Below are positions 1 to 5,607 of a DNA stretch of 5,684 nucleotides, piece by piece; the stretch's first letter is position 1; every line of letters starts with the position of its first letter. Below the pieces are notes generated by a model that ran no database searches, had not been told where the DNA came from, and worked only from the letters and a program-made list of their open reading frames with translations. The stretch lies in assembly GCA_051883395.1 (NCBI GenBank), contig JBJETQ010000017.1, positions 1 to 5,684 on the forward strand, written 5' to 3'. The DNA is from HGM11368 sp051883395. Lineage in GTDB: Bacteria > Bacillota > Clostridia > Christensenellales > UBA3700. The translations under genes were made by a program, and so were the position numbers.

Positions 1-59
1 TTTGCCCACGAGGCAAAGTAAGGTACTATGTATAGTAAGCGAGGTACAAATCGTTGCAT
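1..59 (-). CDS. N-terminal fragment of an unidentified protein, cut by the window edge
   Basis: An ATG at 59-57 (minus strand) opens a frame with no stop up to base 1, giving 19 residues that begin MQRFVPRLLYIVPYF. A GGAG ribosome binding site lies 9 bases upstream of the ATG. The gene starts 69 bases after the stop of the GH16 gene on the same strand, and I see no hairpin terminator between them, so the two are probably co-transcribed. The visible residues are basic and then hydrophobic, as in a signal peptide or first membrane helix, but this is too short to identify a family. Existence as a gene rests on the RBS, the open frame and the operon-like position. Confidence 0.5.
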   Translation of the reverse strand, partial: MQRFVPRLLYIVPYFASWA

Positions 60-128
60 ATAATTTTTCTCCAAAATATATTTATTGTCTAATTTTAATT
101 GCCTATCGAAGACCACAAGTGCAAAACG

Positions 129-1163
129 TTATCTGCGAGATTTGTATTTTTTTACGACAACTACTACGAGAGCGACAACCAACGCTACGGTTAATATTAT
201 TGCTACGGCAATTGCGATATTATACGCTTGTTGGCAGTCGCTAAAATCATCGGCAGATTGTATATGGGATACGAATTCGTCGTTTTGCCATACCGTCACA
301 CTTTTGATACAGAAGTCCGTCGAGCCGTCGGTACGATTTTCAAAGCTACCTATCTTTTGTCCGTAAGGTCCGTAAGACGTATCTCGTATCTCGACTGTCA
401 ATCTCAAAAATTCATTGACCTGCGACACCCCACCCGCATCTGTAGTCCATATCGGAGCGTCGTCCACGTAAAAGACGTAATATTGCGGTGTCCACAGCAA
501 AGCGTATTTGTGATATTGTCCGTCGTACAGGTCGTAGCCCACGTCGGTTACGTTGTCGACGCAGCGATACCAGATAGTATCGTAAGCGTCATAATGCAGG
601 GCGTTGCCGGTACATGTACGGTTTAGTTGATGAAAGGAAGATTCATATACGTCTATTTCCGTTCCGTCTTTACCTTGATTACCTATTTTTGTCGCTCCGC
701 TCGATTGCAACCAAAAGGCAGACCACATGCCGGGAGCGTCAGGCACTTTGACAACCGTTTCAAAATATCCGAAAGCCTGTTCGAAGCCGCTGTTATTTTC
801 GGTTGCTCTCGTCTCTATTCCGCCCGTAAACACGCCCGAAGACACTCCGCACACGTCGCAAACGTGGTCGTCTTCTATGGCGGAAGATACGACCAACGTA
901 CCGTTTTGAAGTGAAATTGATTGGTCGCACCAGTATTCCGTTTTTCTCAATCCGTGTGGGGACGGAGACCAAGGAGTAGTCGTATATACTTCTTCAAGGG
1001 TGGCAAATTGAGAAAAATCTGTGTACAAAGTCATATGCCATCCGTCGCTTTCTTTGAGAGATGGCAGAGTATCGTCGTATTTTTGATTGTCGCAAGCCGT
1101 CAGAACAGGCAGGAACATACAGACAACCAACAAAACTGTCAGAATAATATTTGTTGTTTTCAT
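129..1163 (-). CDS. Membrane-anchored glycoside hydrolase family 16 enzyme
   Basis: Predicted extracellular endo-glycosidase of family GH16, which cleaves beta-1,3/1,4-glucans or galactans with retention of configuration. The 344-residue protein starts with a signal peptide ending in a lipobox LTAC (residues 21-24), so Cys24 would be lipidated after cleavage. The GH16 jelly-roll covers about residues 42-295. The catalytic signature is EIDVYE at 169-174: Glu169 would be the nucleophile, Asp171 the helper and Glu174 the acid/base. The extra residue in this motif is the laminarinase/agarase arrangement rather than the licheninase one. Trp147, Trp151 and the HYD at 190-192 also fit the family. 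A hydrophobic helix (about 313-337) followed by KKYKSRR forms a C-terminal anchor, which is odd next to a lipobox. A CxxC pair (102, 105) lies before the catalytic region. The ATG has only a weak GGG upstream, but a good promoter sits just before it. The exact substrate cannot be read from the sequence. Confidence 0.87.
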   Translation of the reverse strand: MKTTNIILTVLLVVCMFLPVLTACDNQKYDDTLPSLKESDGWHMTLYTDFSQFATLEEVYTTTPWSPSPHGLRKTEYWCDQSISLQNGTLVVSSAIEDDHVCDVCGVSSGVFTGGIETRATENNSGFEQAFGYFETVVKVPDAPGMWSAFWLQSSGATKIGNQGKDGTEIDVYESSFHQLNRTCTGNALHYDAYDTIWYRCVDNVTDVGYDLYDGQYHKYALLWTPQYYVFYVDDAPIWTTDAGGVSQVNEFLRLTVEIRDTSYGPYGQKIGSFENRTDGSTDFCIKSVTVWQNDEFVSHIQSADDFSDCQQAYNIAIAVAIILTVALVVALVVVVVKKYKSRR

Positions 1164-1177
1164 CTTTACCCGATTTT

Positions 1178-1207
1178 ATATTAACAGATTTTTGCAACAC
1201 TTGTCAA
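1178..1207 (-). promoter_or_regulatory. Sigma-A-type promoter of the GH16 gene
   Basis: On the minus strand a perfect -35 box TTGACA (1207-1202) is followed after 18 bases by TAATAT (1183-1178), a 4/6 match to the -10 consensus. Transcription would begin only about 8-10 bases before the ATG at 1163, so the leader would be very short. That fits the weak ribosome binding site seen there. A short imperfect inverted repeat, CTTAGG / CCTGAG with a 5-base loop (1212-1228), lies immediately upstream of the -35 box and could be a regulator site, but it is too short to claim. Confidence 0.5.
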
Positions 1208-1281
1208 CAGCCTTAGGCTTATCCTGAGCCATCACAAACGGACACAGTACATATCGAATTGCCCCCCGGCCGATATTACAT

Positions 1282-1310
1282 AAAATTCAAAACCCCGACA
1301 ATCGTCGGGG
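1282..1310 (-). terminator. Intrinsic terminator of the flavin-reductase-like gene
   Basis: Hairpin CCCCGAC-AATC-GTCGGGG (1293-1310, 7-bp stem, 4-base loop). On the minus strand it is followed by TTTTGAATTTTA, the U-rich tail of a Rho-independent terminator. It sits 8 bases past the stop codon of the minus-strand gene ending at 1319 and upstream of the GH16 promoter, so it should insulate the two genes. The same CCCCGA..TCGGGG core flanked by A-runs recurs three times in the repeat array beyond 5179. Confidence 0.8.
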
Positions 1311-1318
1311 CATAGGTG

Positions 1319-2239
1319 CTATTTTTTATTTTTTCTTAGCTGTGCAATTTTATCCGCTGCGTCTTTATCAATCACGTCGATTCCGTTTTCTTCCGCTATC
1401 TGTGCAATTTGCAACAGGGCTGCCTTCATAAATGGTCTTGGAATTTTGACGTACAATTCGCACGCTTCCTTGGTAAATTTGACCTTAGTGTCAAGTCTTT
1501 CCGCACAGTACATCACGCTCTCTACGGAATTTGCGTTGCTGTTGGCGATAGGCTCGGCGATAGGTCTGCAACCTTTGAACCTTTTGTACCAGAAGTTTTT
1601 GCTGTCGTGATAGCCGTAATCGACCGGCACGTTTGGGAAGGAATTACTTTTCAGACCGTTTATCAGACCGTCGGCATATCTTTCTTCCATCAATATCTTG
1701 TCTATTTTGAGTATAAAGTGGCAACCGAAACGGGAAGTAATACCGTTGAAGTTGTTGTACGGCGGCTCAACGCCTTCCAGTTCTCCGATATGTTCTTTTG
1801 ACTTAAAACCGTCTTCCAGGCTGTCGTCCCAGGTACATTCAATGACTTGATATGCGTCTTTGACTATCAACGGTCTGACTCCTTCGGCTTCGCCTTTTAT
1901 CAGTTGGAGATTGCAGTCCTTCATCTTTTCGGCAGGAGTTTTTCCCGGAAAGCCCAGCCTTACCAGTTCCTTAAAATATTTTCTGTCGTCTTTGACAAAA
2001 CACAATGCGCACTTGCCGTGTTTGAGTATGTTTTGCGCCGTGTTGGACGAGTTACGGGTTTCGAGAATCATTGCGTAATAGTCCTTTCCTGCTATATAAT
2101 ACGGAAAAACCAAAGAATAGCTACCTATCGTAGTGCTTCCGTCGTCGCATAGGGTAGTAACGGCTACCGTAGGCATAGGAAAGAACAAATTGTTTTGATA
2201 AAAGTTGTCTACTACTTTCAGACTTTTGAATTCAGACAT
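1319..2239 (-). CDS. FMN-binding flavin-reductase-like (split-barrel) protein with C-terminal extension
   Basis: A 306-residue cytoplasmic protein. Residues about 15-185 resemble the flavin reductase/flavoredoxin family (COG1853 type), which binds FMN in a split beta-barrel: a proline-rich start (FFPMPTVAVTT, 19-29), then a DDGS turn, a buried core, and NTAQNILKHGKCALCFV (66-82), the usual helix and strand of this fold. Family members are often 160-200 residues, so about 100 residues are extra. Residues 257-302 (ACELYVKIPRPFMKAALLQ and what follows) have the look of the small helical PCP_red domain known from protochlorophyllide-reductase relatives; this is tentative. I chose ATG 2239 because AGGAG lies 6 bases upstream (2250-2246). 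An upstream in-frame TTG at 2281 lies before the -10 box and cannot be in the transcript. The gene is monocistronic, with its own promoter and terminator. Electron donor and substrate are unknown. Confidence 0.75.
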   Translation of the reverse strand: MSEFKSLKVVDNFYQNNLFFPMPTVAVTTLCDDGSTTIGSYSLVFPYYIAGKDYYAMILETRNSSNTAQNILKHGKCALCFVKDDRKYFKELVRLGFPGKTPAEKMKDCNLQLIKGEAEGVRPLIVKDAYQVIECTWDDSLEDGFKSKEHIGELEGVEPPYNNFNGITSRFGCHFILKIDKILMEERYADGLINGLKSNSFPNVPVDYGYHDSKNFWYKRFKGCRPIAEPIANSNANSVESVMYCAERLDTKVKFTKEACELYVKIPRPFMKAALLQIAQIAEENGIDVIDKDAADKIAQLRKNKK

Positions 2240-2269
2240 GTTTCGCTCCTTTTTTAATTTTTCATCAAT

Positions 2270-2298
2270 ATTATACAACAAAAAACACGGTTTTTCAA
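2270..2298 (-). promoter_or_regulatory. Promoter of the flavin-reductase-like gene
   Basis: On the minus strand TTGAAA (2298-2293), a 17-base spacer and a perfect TATAAT (2275-2270) form a near-consensus sigma-A promoter. The start point would fall near 2263, leaving a leader of about 24 bases that contains the AGGAG site. An inverted repeat AAAAAC-ACG-GTTTTT (plus strand, 2281-2295) fills most of the spacer and overlaps the -35 box, so it could be an operator, although such A/T runs also arise by chance. Confidence 0.75.
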
Positions 2299-2300
2299 TA

Positions 2301-2438
2301 TCATAATTCGGTATTAACGGCGATTATTCTTGTTTGTGTATATTTACGTCGTTTGTCCTTTTCAAAACTTAATTTCATGATTGCTCTTTTCTTTGCTATA
2401 TCAATTTTGGCAGCGGACATTTTAGTCCCGTCTCCCAT
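2301..2438 (-). CDS. Doubtful small basic ORF
   Basis: A 45-codon open frame (MGDGTKMSAAKIDIAKK at the start, TGA at 2303-2301) lies in the intergenic region. An internal ATG at 2420 would give 39 residues, rich in Lys and Arg. A GGGAG lies about 11 bases before the internal ATG, which is a poor spacing, and I see no convincing promoter. Just upstream on the same strand two other frames are open for some 30 codons each and overlap one another, so this could also be the decayed end of an older gene, or plain chance in Lys-rich AT DNA. No family is recognised. It ends 3 bases before the -35 box of the reductase gene. Confidence 0.2.
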   Translation of the reverse strand: MGDGTKMSAAKIDIAKKRAIMKLSFEKDKRRKYTQTRIIAVNTEL

Positions 2439-2525
2439 ATATATTCAGGAATCAATACTACAGCGCAAAATTCGTGAGCCTTATCATTTTATAATCATAA
2501 TCTATAACAAATGTTAAAGTTTGTA

Positions 2526-2554
2526 TTGAATAATTTATGTATGAGTGATATAAT
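2526..2554 (+). promoter_or_regulatory. Promoter of the sugar symporter gene
   Basis: TTGAAT (2526-2531), a 17-base spacer and a perfect TATAAT (2549-2554) form a near-consensus sigma-A promoter. Transcription would start near 2561, giving a leader of about 70 bases before the ATG at 2632. The rest of 2282-2631 holds the opposite promoter of the reductase and a doubtful small ORF; I see nothing else there. Confidence 0.75.
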
Positions 2555-2585
2555 AATAGAAATCATGACAGATTTGTCTTTTGTA

Positions 2586-2599
2586 ACACCGTACCGTGT
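2586..2599 (+). promoter_or_regulatory. Possible operator palindrome in the symporter leader
   Basis: ACACCGTACCGTGT is a palindrome apart from one symmetrical mismatch pair (ACAC-x-GTAC-x-GTGT). It lies 31 bases after the -10 box, in the expected leader RNA, a position where repressors of sugar-transport genes often bind. The assignment rests on symmetry and position only; no second copy is seen in the window. Confidence 0.25.
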
Positions 2600-2620
2600 A
2601 GAATATGCAGGCGGATAGAT

Positions 2621-2673
2621 AAGGAGAAATTATGGGTAAGGACAAGAAATCTAATCAAAAAGGAGCTGTTATG
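2621..2673 (+). promoter_or_regulatory. Two in-frame ribosome binding site/start pairs
   Basis: AAGGAG (2621-2626) lies 5 bases before ATG 2632. A second, identical AAGGAG (2660-2665) lies 5 bases before an in-frame ATG at 2671. Either start gives an intact transporter; the second would lack 13 Lys-rich residues. The longer form is annotated here because it is the first start, but the choice is truly ambiguous. Confidence 0.6.
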
Positions 2674-4281
2674 GCAAAAGTCAAAAATTTTGCAGTAACG
2701 GCAAAAAGCATGTGGAAAACTCCACTTAAAGGCAGATATTTAGCACTCAAAGAAATGTGTTATTTCGGCTTGTTTGCTTTGGGCAACAGCTGGTTGATGA
2801 GTGCAGTCAATTATGTTGCTTGTATCTCGTTTATTCCGTATTTTTATCAAATAGATACAATCCATGCTTACATAATTGTAGCTATATCGTCGATAGTAAA
2901 TATGATATTTTTACCTTTTATCGGCAATAAGATAGAGCAGACCAAAACCAAGATTGGCAAGTACAAACCGTTTATTATAGGCTGTATACCTTTTTACGTG
3001 ATATTTGCTATGCTGGCTATGTGGGTGCCACAGCTGTCGCAGGAGACCAGTCGCATATTGTATGCATATCTGACCTGTGCGCCTGTACTCATAATGTCAA
3101 CTTTCTGCAACAATATGTATCAGAATATGCCTACGGTTATCACGCCTAATGCGCAGGAGAGAGCAGATATAATGACGCCTATCGGTCTTGTCGTCGGTTT
3201 TGCGCCTAGTTTGTTGCAAGTGGTAGTAGGACCTATCAGGTCGGCTTTTCCGGATCAGGAATATCTTGCGATGCGTATAATAGGTGCGGTAAGCGTAGTT
3301 ATAAGCGTAGCATGTATGTTATTCATTCTCAAAGTCAAAGAAAGGGTATATGAAGTACGTACAAACGACGATGAACCGCAAGAAAACAAGATTACTTTTA
3401 TAGAATCATGCAAAATGCTGGCAAAGAACAAACCACTCATTATCTTTTGTATAGCATTGGTTTTGGGTTCGCTCCGTGATTTTACAGGTCAGTTCAGGTG
3501 GTTGATTATTCAAATCAGATTCAATGAAGATATTGCAACGGCATTGCAAATATCCGGCATTCCGCAAACAATTATTGGTTTTTCGGCGACAGTGGCCATG
3601 TTATTGCTTCCTATCGTTACAAGAAAGATGGACAAAAAGTGGATAGTTGTATTGTTTGCCGTAACAAGCACTTTGCCTAACATCATTCTTGCCTGCATTG
3701 GCTATGAAAACATTCCGATAGGTACGGCGTCTTTGGTAGTGTTGACCATACTTTACTTTATCAGCTGCGTCAATCCTTTATATCTGTTGATACCTATTAT
3801 GCTGGGTGAGATAGCCGATTATCAGCAGTATCTGACTGGCAAAAGACTGGACGGACACCTTCAAAACTTTTTGTTCGTAGTACCGGGCGTTGCGACAAAC
3901 TTGCTGATGATTTGTTCTTACTTCTTACAAAAGGCAGTAGGCTTCGAGATAAAAGACTATTCGCTCAATAGCGGCAGTTACACCGCTGCCCAACAAGCCA
4001 CGGCTTGTAACTGGTTTAATATAGTAGCGATAATTGCTGCCGTCAGCGGTGCATTGCTGGCAATAGTGATGCTGTTCTATCCGCTTTCCAGAAAGAAACA
4101 CAAAGAAGTCGTGGACGATTTGATGGCAAGGGGTATTATCACCAACGTAGACGCAGAGCAACAAGATGATAACCAAAATGAAGACGTTGCTGACCAAAGA
4201 GCATCTACAACAGACGAAGCTCATCTTGACGCTGACTTCAACGACGTCGCTGGCATTGACATTGTTGATGACCCGACGTAG
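2632..4281 (+). CDS. GPH-family (MelB-like) sugar:cation symporter
   Basis: A 549-residue integral membrane protein of the glycoside-pentoside-hexuronide:cation symporter group of the MFS superfamily (MFS_2, COG2211), which imports sugars with H+ or Na+. About 12 helices can be drawn between residues 39 and 484. Family marks are the basic loop between helices 2 and 3 (KIEQTKTKIGKYKP, 100-113), the loop TPNAQERADI (171-180), and ADYQQYLTGKRLDG (395-408), the counterpart of the conserved aDxxxYxxxxTGxRxxG segment before helix 11. The central cytoplasmic loop is about 235-267. After helix 12 comes an unusually long acidic, Gln/Asn-rich tail (about 500-549). It ends at a TAG that seems to result from a frame shift at 4272-4278, with about 70 more codons in another frame. 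Family length is commonly 450-500 residues, so the core is complete and the protein may still work. An in-frame start at 2671 with an equally good RBS is possible. The transported sugar cannot be inferred. Confidence 0.88.
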   Translation: MGKDKKSNQKGAVMAKVKNFAVTAKSMWKTPLKGRYLALKEMCYFGLFALGNSWLMSAVNYVACISFIPYFYQIDTIHAYIIVAISSIVNMIFLPFIGNKIEQTKTKIGKYKPFIIGCIPFYVIFAMLAMWVPQLSQETSRILYAYLTCAPVLIMSTFCNNMYQNMPTVITPNAQERADIMTPIGLVVGFAPSLLQVVVGPIRSAFPDQEYLAMRIIGAVSVVISVACMLFILKVKERVYEVRTNDDEPQENKITFIESCKMLAKNKPLIIFCIALVLGSLRDFTGQFRWLIIQIRFNEDIATALQISGIPQTIIGFSATVAMLLLPIVTRKMDKKWIVVLFAVTSTLPNIILACIGYENIPIGTASLVVLTILYFISCVNPLYLLIPIMLGEIADYQQYLTGKRLDGHLQNFLFVVPGVATNLLMICSYFLQKAVGFEIKDYSLNSGSYTAAQQATACNWFNIVAIIAAVSGALLAIVMLFYPLSRKKHKEVVDDLMARGIITNVDAEQQDDNQNEDVADQRASTTDEAHLDADFNDVAGIDIVDDPT

Positions 4282-4484
4282 AATCAGACGGACAATTGAA
4301 AATCGTCGAGCCGACATCAAAAGCCGAGTCTGCTGAAACAAAAGATATAGCCGTGGATAAGACCAAACCAGTCAAAACAAAGCAGAGTAGCCCAATAGAG
4401 ACTACAAAGCAATCAAAGGCTACCACGAGTTTATATAAAACTAATAACTACCAAAAAGGCACGTATATCGTGCCTTTTTGGTAG
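4272..4484 (+). pseudogene. Frame-shifted continuation of the symporter tail
   Basis: Immediately after the acidic tail, the frame starting with CCC at 4272 is open for 70 codons up to TAG 4482-4484. It reads as low-complexity tail sequence rich in Glu, Lys, Thr and Ser (PDVESDGQLKIVEPTSKAES at the start). In that frame the nearest upstream stop is TGA 4269-4271, and in the transporter frame the stop is TAG 4279-4281. The shift must therefore lie in 4272-4278, which contains a CCC run. One extra C there would join the two into a protein of about 617 residues. The last 13 codons run through the terminator hairpin, which makes the very end doubtful. Alternatives are a sequencing error, a real mutation, or a chance open frame in the 3' untranslated region. 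Confidence 0.45.
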
Positions 4485-4490
4485 TTATTA
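4442..4490 (+). terminator. Bidirectional intrinsic terminator
   Basis: A perfect 22-bp inverted repeat (arms 4442-4463 and 4469-4490, loop TATAT). Its core AAAAAGGCACG / CGTGCCTTTTT gives a GC-rich stem followed by a T-run on both strands. It lies between the convergent symporter gene (plus) and the split-barrel protein gene ending at 4537 (minus), so it should stop transcription from both sides. Confidence 0.9.
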
Positions 4491-4536
4491 TACAACAATA
4501 TCCAAAGTATATATTGTTTCTTTTTTATTATTTGTT

Positions 4537-5013
4537 TTATTTTTCGTGTACTGATTTACCTGACAAGTGTTCTATTTTTACGGCGATAATTAATACTTTA
4601 TCTGCCGCCTTATTTATTTCTTGCTCGATTTCACCTGCCGAAGGATTATATTTTAAGCCGATTTTTCGTGCAATTTCAACTCTCCTGTCGAAGTTTGCAA
4701 CAACTTCGGCTCGTCCCATAGCAACAACGCTATTATAGTGCCACGACCAACCGTCAACGTCTTTATAAGTTTGACTCCACACCGCAAAACTTACTTTATT
4801 GCAGTGTTTTATTGCGTCGATTTTATGACCTTCTTTTGCACTATGAAAGTACAATTCTTCCGCCTTTTCGTCAAAGAAATAATTGATAGGTATGCCGTAT
4901 GGATAGCCGTCGTCGCCGATAACGGACAATACTCCGGATTTACCGTTTTTCAAAACGCTCACACAATCTTCAATAGAAAGTTCTTGTTTAAATCTTCTCA
5001 TTTTGCGAAACAT
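4537..5013 (-). CDS. Pyridoxamine 5'-phosphate oxidase-like / NimA-type flavoprotein
   Basis: A 158-residue cytoplasmic protein of the PNPOx-like split-barrel superfamily (COG3467 type, which includes 5-nitroimidazole-resistance NimA proteins). The order of motifs is typical: MRRFKQELS (5-13), then a short helix, GVLSVIGDDGYPYGIPINY (27-45) forming the first barrel strands, LYFHSAKEGHKIDAIK (54-69) with the usual HxA..GxK turn, VSFAVW (74-79), SVVAMGRAEVV (95-105) and a closing strand KVLIIAVKIEHLSGK. Members bind FMN or heme and many have unknown substrates, so nitroimidazole reduction is only one option. I chose ATG 5013, which has a weak GGTGG 9-10 bases upstream. A longer in-frame form would begin at TTG 5034, only a few bases from the expected transcription start. 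The gene is monocistronic, with its own promoter containing a palindrome and the shared terminator at 4442-4490. It is a different subfamily from the reductase-like protein at 1319-2239. Confidence 0.83.
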   Translation of the reverse strand: MFRKMRRFKQELSIEDCVSVLKNGKSGVLSVIGDDGYPYGIPINYFFDEKAEELYFHSAKEGHKIDAIKHCNKVSFAVWSQTYKDVDGWSWHYNSVVAMGRAEVVANFDRRVEIARKIGLKYNPSAGEIEQEINKAADKVLIIAVKIEHLSGKSVHEK

Positions 5014-5045
5014 AAATGATTTACCACCACTCAATTGATGTGCAA

Positions 5046-5074
5046 ATTATAGCATAAGATAATCTTATTATCAA
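5046..5074 (-). promoter_or_regulatory. Promoter of the PNPOx-like gene
   Basis: On the minus strand TTGATA (5074-5069), a 17-base spacer and a perfect TATAAT (5051-5046) form a near-consensus sigma-A promoter. The start point would be near 5039, about 26 bases before ATG 5013. The spacer is almost wholly a palindrome, described separately. Confidence 0.8.
5054..5072. promoter_or_regulatory. Probable operator: overlapping palindromes in the promoter spacer
   Basis: ATAAGAT-A-ATCTTAT (5054-5068) is a perfect 7-1-7 inverted repeat lying exactly between the -10 and -35 boxes. GATAAT-CTT-ATTATC (5058-5072) is a second perfect inverted repeat overlapping it. A protein bound here would block RNA polymerase. 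The 7-1-7 layout and the GATAAT/ATTATC words recall Fur/PerR-type boxes, though the bases are not a full match to either consensus. That assignment is an inference; no regulator gene is in view. Confidence 0.5.
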
Positions 5075-5213
5075 CTGATATACCATGTCAAACTCATGTC
5101 TGCGGCATACTAACGTTTGCTTGACGTTTACAGTACACGCTAAATTACTCACTTGAATTAAGCAAAAATGAACGTCCAAAGCCGTTGGGGAGCGGAGTCC
5201 CCAAATCTATCCA

Positions 5214-5243
5214 AAAAAAATAAAACCCCGATAATAGTCGGGG
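5214..5243 (-). terminator. Terminator-like hairpin in repeat copy 1
   Basis: CCCCGA-TAATAG-TCGGGG (5226-5243), which is one G-T wobble short of a 7-bp stem with a 4-base loop. On the minus strand it is followed by TTTTATTTTTTT. This has the form of an intrinsic terminator for leftward transcription, but no gene precedes it within the window. Confidence 0.55.
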
Positions 5244-5353
5244 CGTTGGCGGAGACGGAGAGATTCGCCTTACAGCGAACGATAGTGAGCGTGCAACGAG
5301 TAGAGAGTTCGGACGGCGAAGCCGTTGGGGAGCGGAGTCCCCAAATCTCTCCA

Positions 5354-5382
5354 AAAAAATAAAACCCCGATAATAGTCGGGG
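5354..5382 (-). terminator. Terminator-like hairpin in repeat copy 2
   Basis: Same CCCCGA-TAATAG-TCGGGG hairpin (5365-5382) followed on the minus strand by a T-rich run. It is enclosed by the outer AATCTCTCC / GGAGAGATT stem of the repeat. Confidence 0.55.
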
Positions 5383-5407
5383 CGTTGGCGGAGACGGAGA
5401 GATTCGC

Positions 5408-5507
5408 NNNNNNNNNNNNNNNNNNNNNNNNNNNNNNNNNNNNNNNNNNNNNNNNNNNNNNNNNNNNNNNNNNNNNNNNNNNNNNNNNNNNNNNNNNNNN
5501 NNNNNNN
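5408..5507. other. Assembly gap of exactly 100 Ns inside the repeat array
   Basis: The run is a placeholder of standard length. By comparison with copy 1 the bases missing between GATTCGC and TAGTGAGCG are CTTACAGCGAACGA (14 bp), or 14 bp plus a whole number of repeat units. Nothing can be annotated within it. Confidence 0.95.
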
Positions 5508-5578
5508 TAGTGAGCGTGCAACGAGTAGAGAGTTCGGACGGCGAAGCCGTTGGGGAGCGGAGCCCCCAAATCTCTCCA

Positions 5579-5607
5579 AAAAAATAAAACCCCGATAATA
5601 GTCGGGG
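5579..5607 (-). terminator. Terminator-like hairpin in repeat copy 3
   Basis: Same CCCCGA-TAATAG-TCGGGG hairpin (5590-5607) with the T-rich run on the minus strand. Copy 3 lacks the right arm of the outer stem, because the sequence leaves the repeat consensus after about 5616. Confidence 0.55.

Noticed and set aside
129..1184. Several plus-strand open frames of 60-130 codons over the GH16 gene
   Set aside because: They are shadows of the minus-strand GH16 frame, which has a family signature, signal peptide and promoter; the plus-strand frames show no recognisable domain.
1211..1230. Inverted repeat CTTAGG / CCTGAG as an operator of the GH16 gene
   Set aside because: Six pairs including a G-T, upstream of the -35 box; too weak to list as a feature of its own.
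2240..2281. Upstream TTG start (2281) for the flavin-reductase-like gene
   Set aside because: It lies before the TATAAT box at 2275-2270, so it would not be transcribed from that promoter; ATG 2239 has a good AGGAG.
3925..4426. Minus-strand open frames opposite the end of the symporter
   Set aside because: They overlap the well-supported symporter coding sequence, have no start signals and cross its helix-12 region.
5014..5034. TTG start at 5034 for the PNPOx-like gene
   Set aside because: It would sit a few bases after the expected transcription start with no room for a ribosome binding site; ATG 5013 fits the family start better.
5113..5150. A plus-strand promoter (TTGACG near 5113) reading into the repeats
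   Set aside because: The only -10-like hexamers are poor matches or at the wrong spacing.
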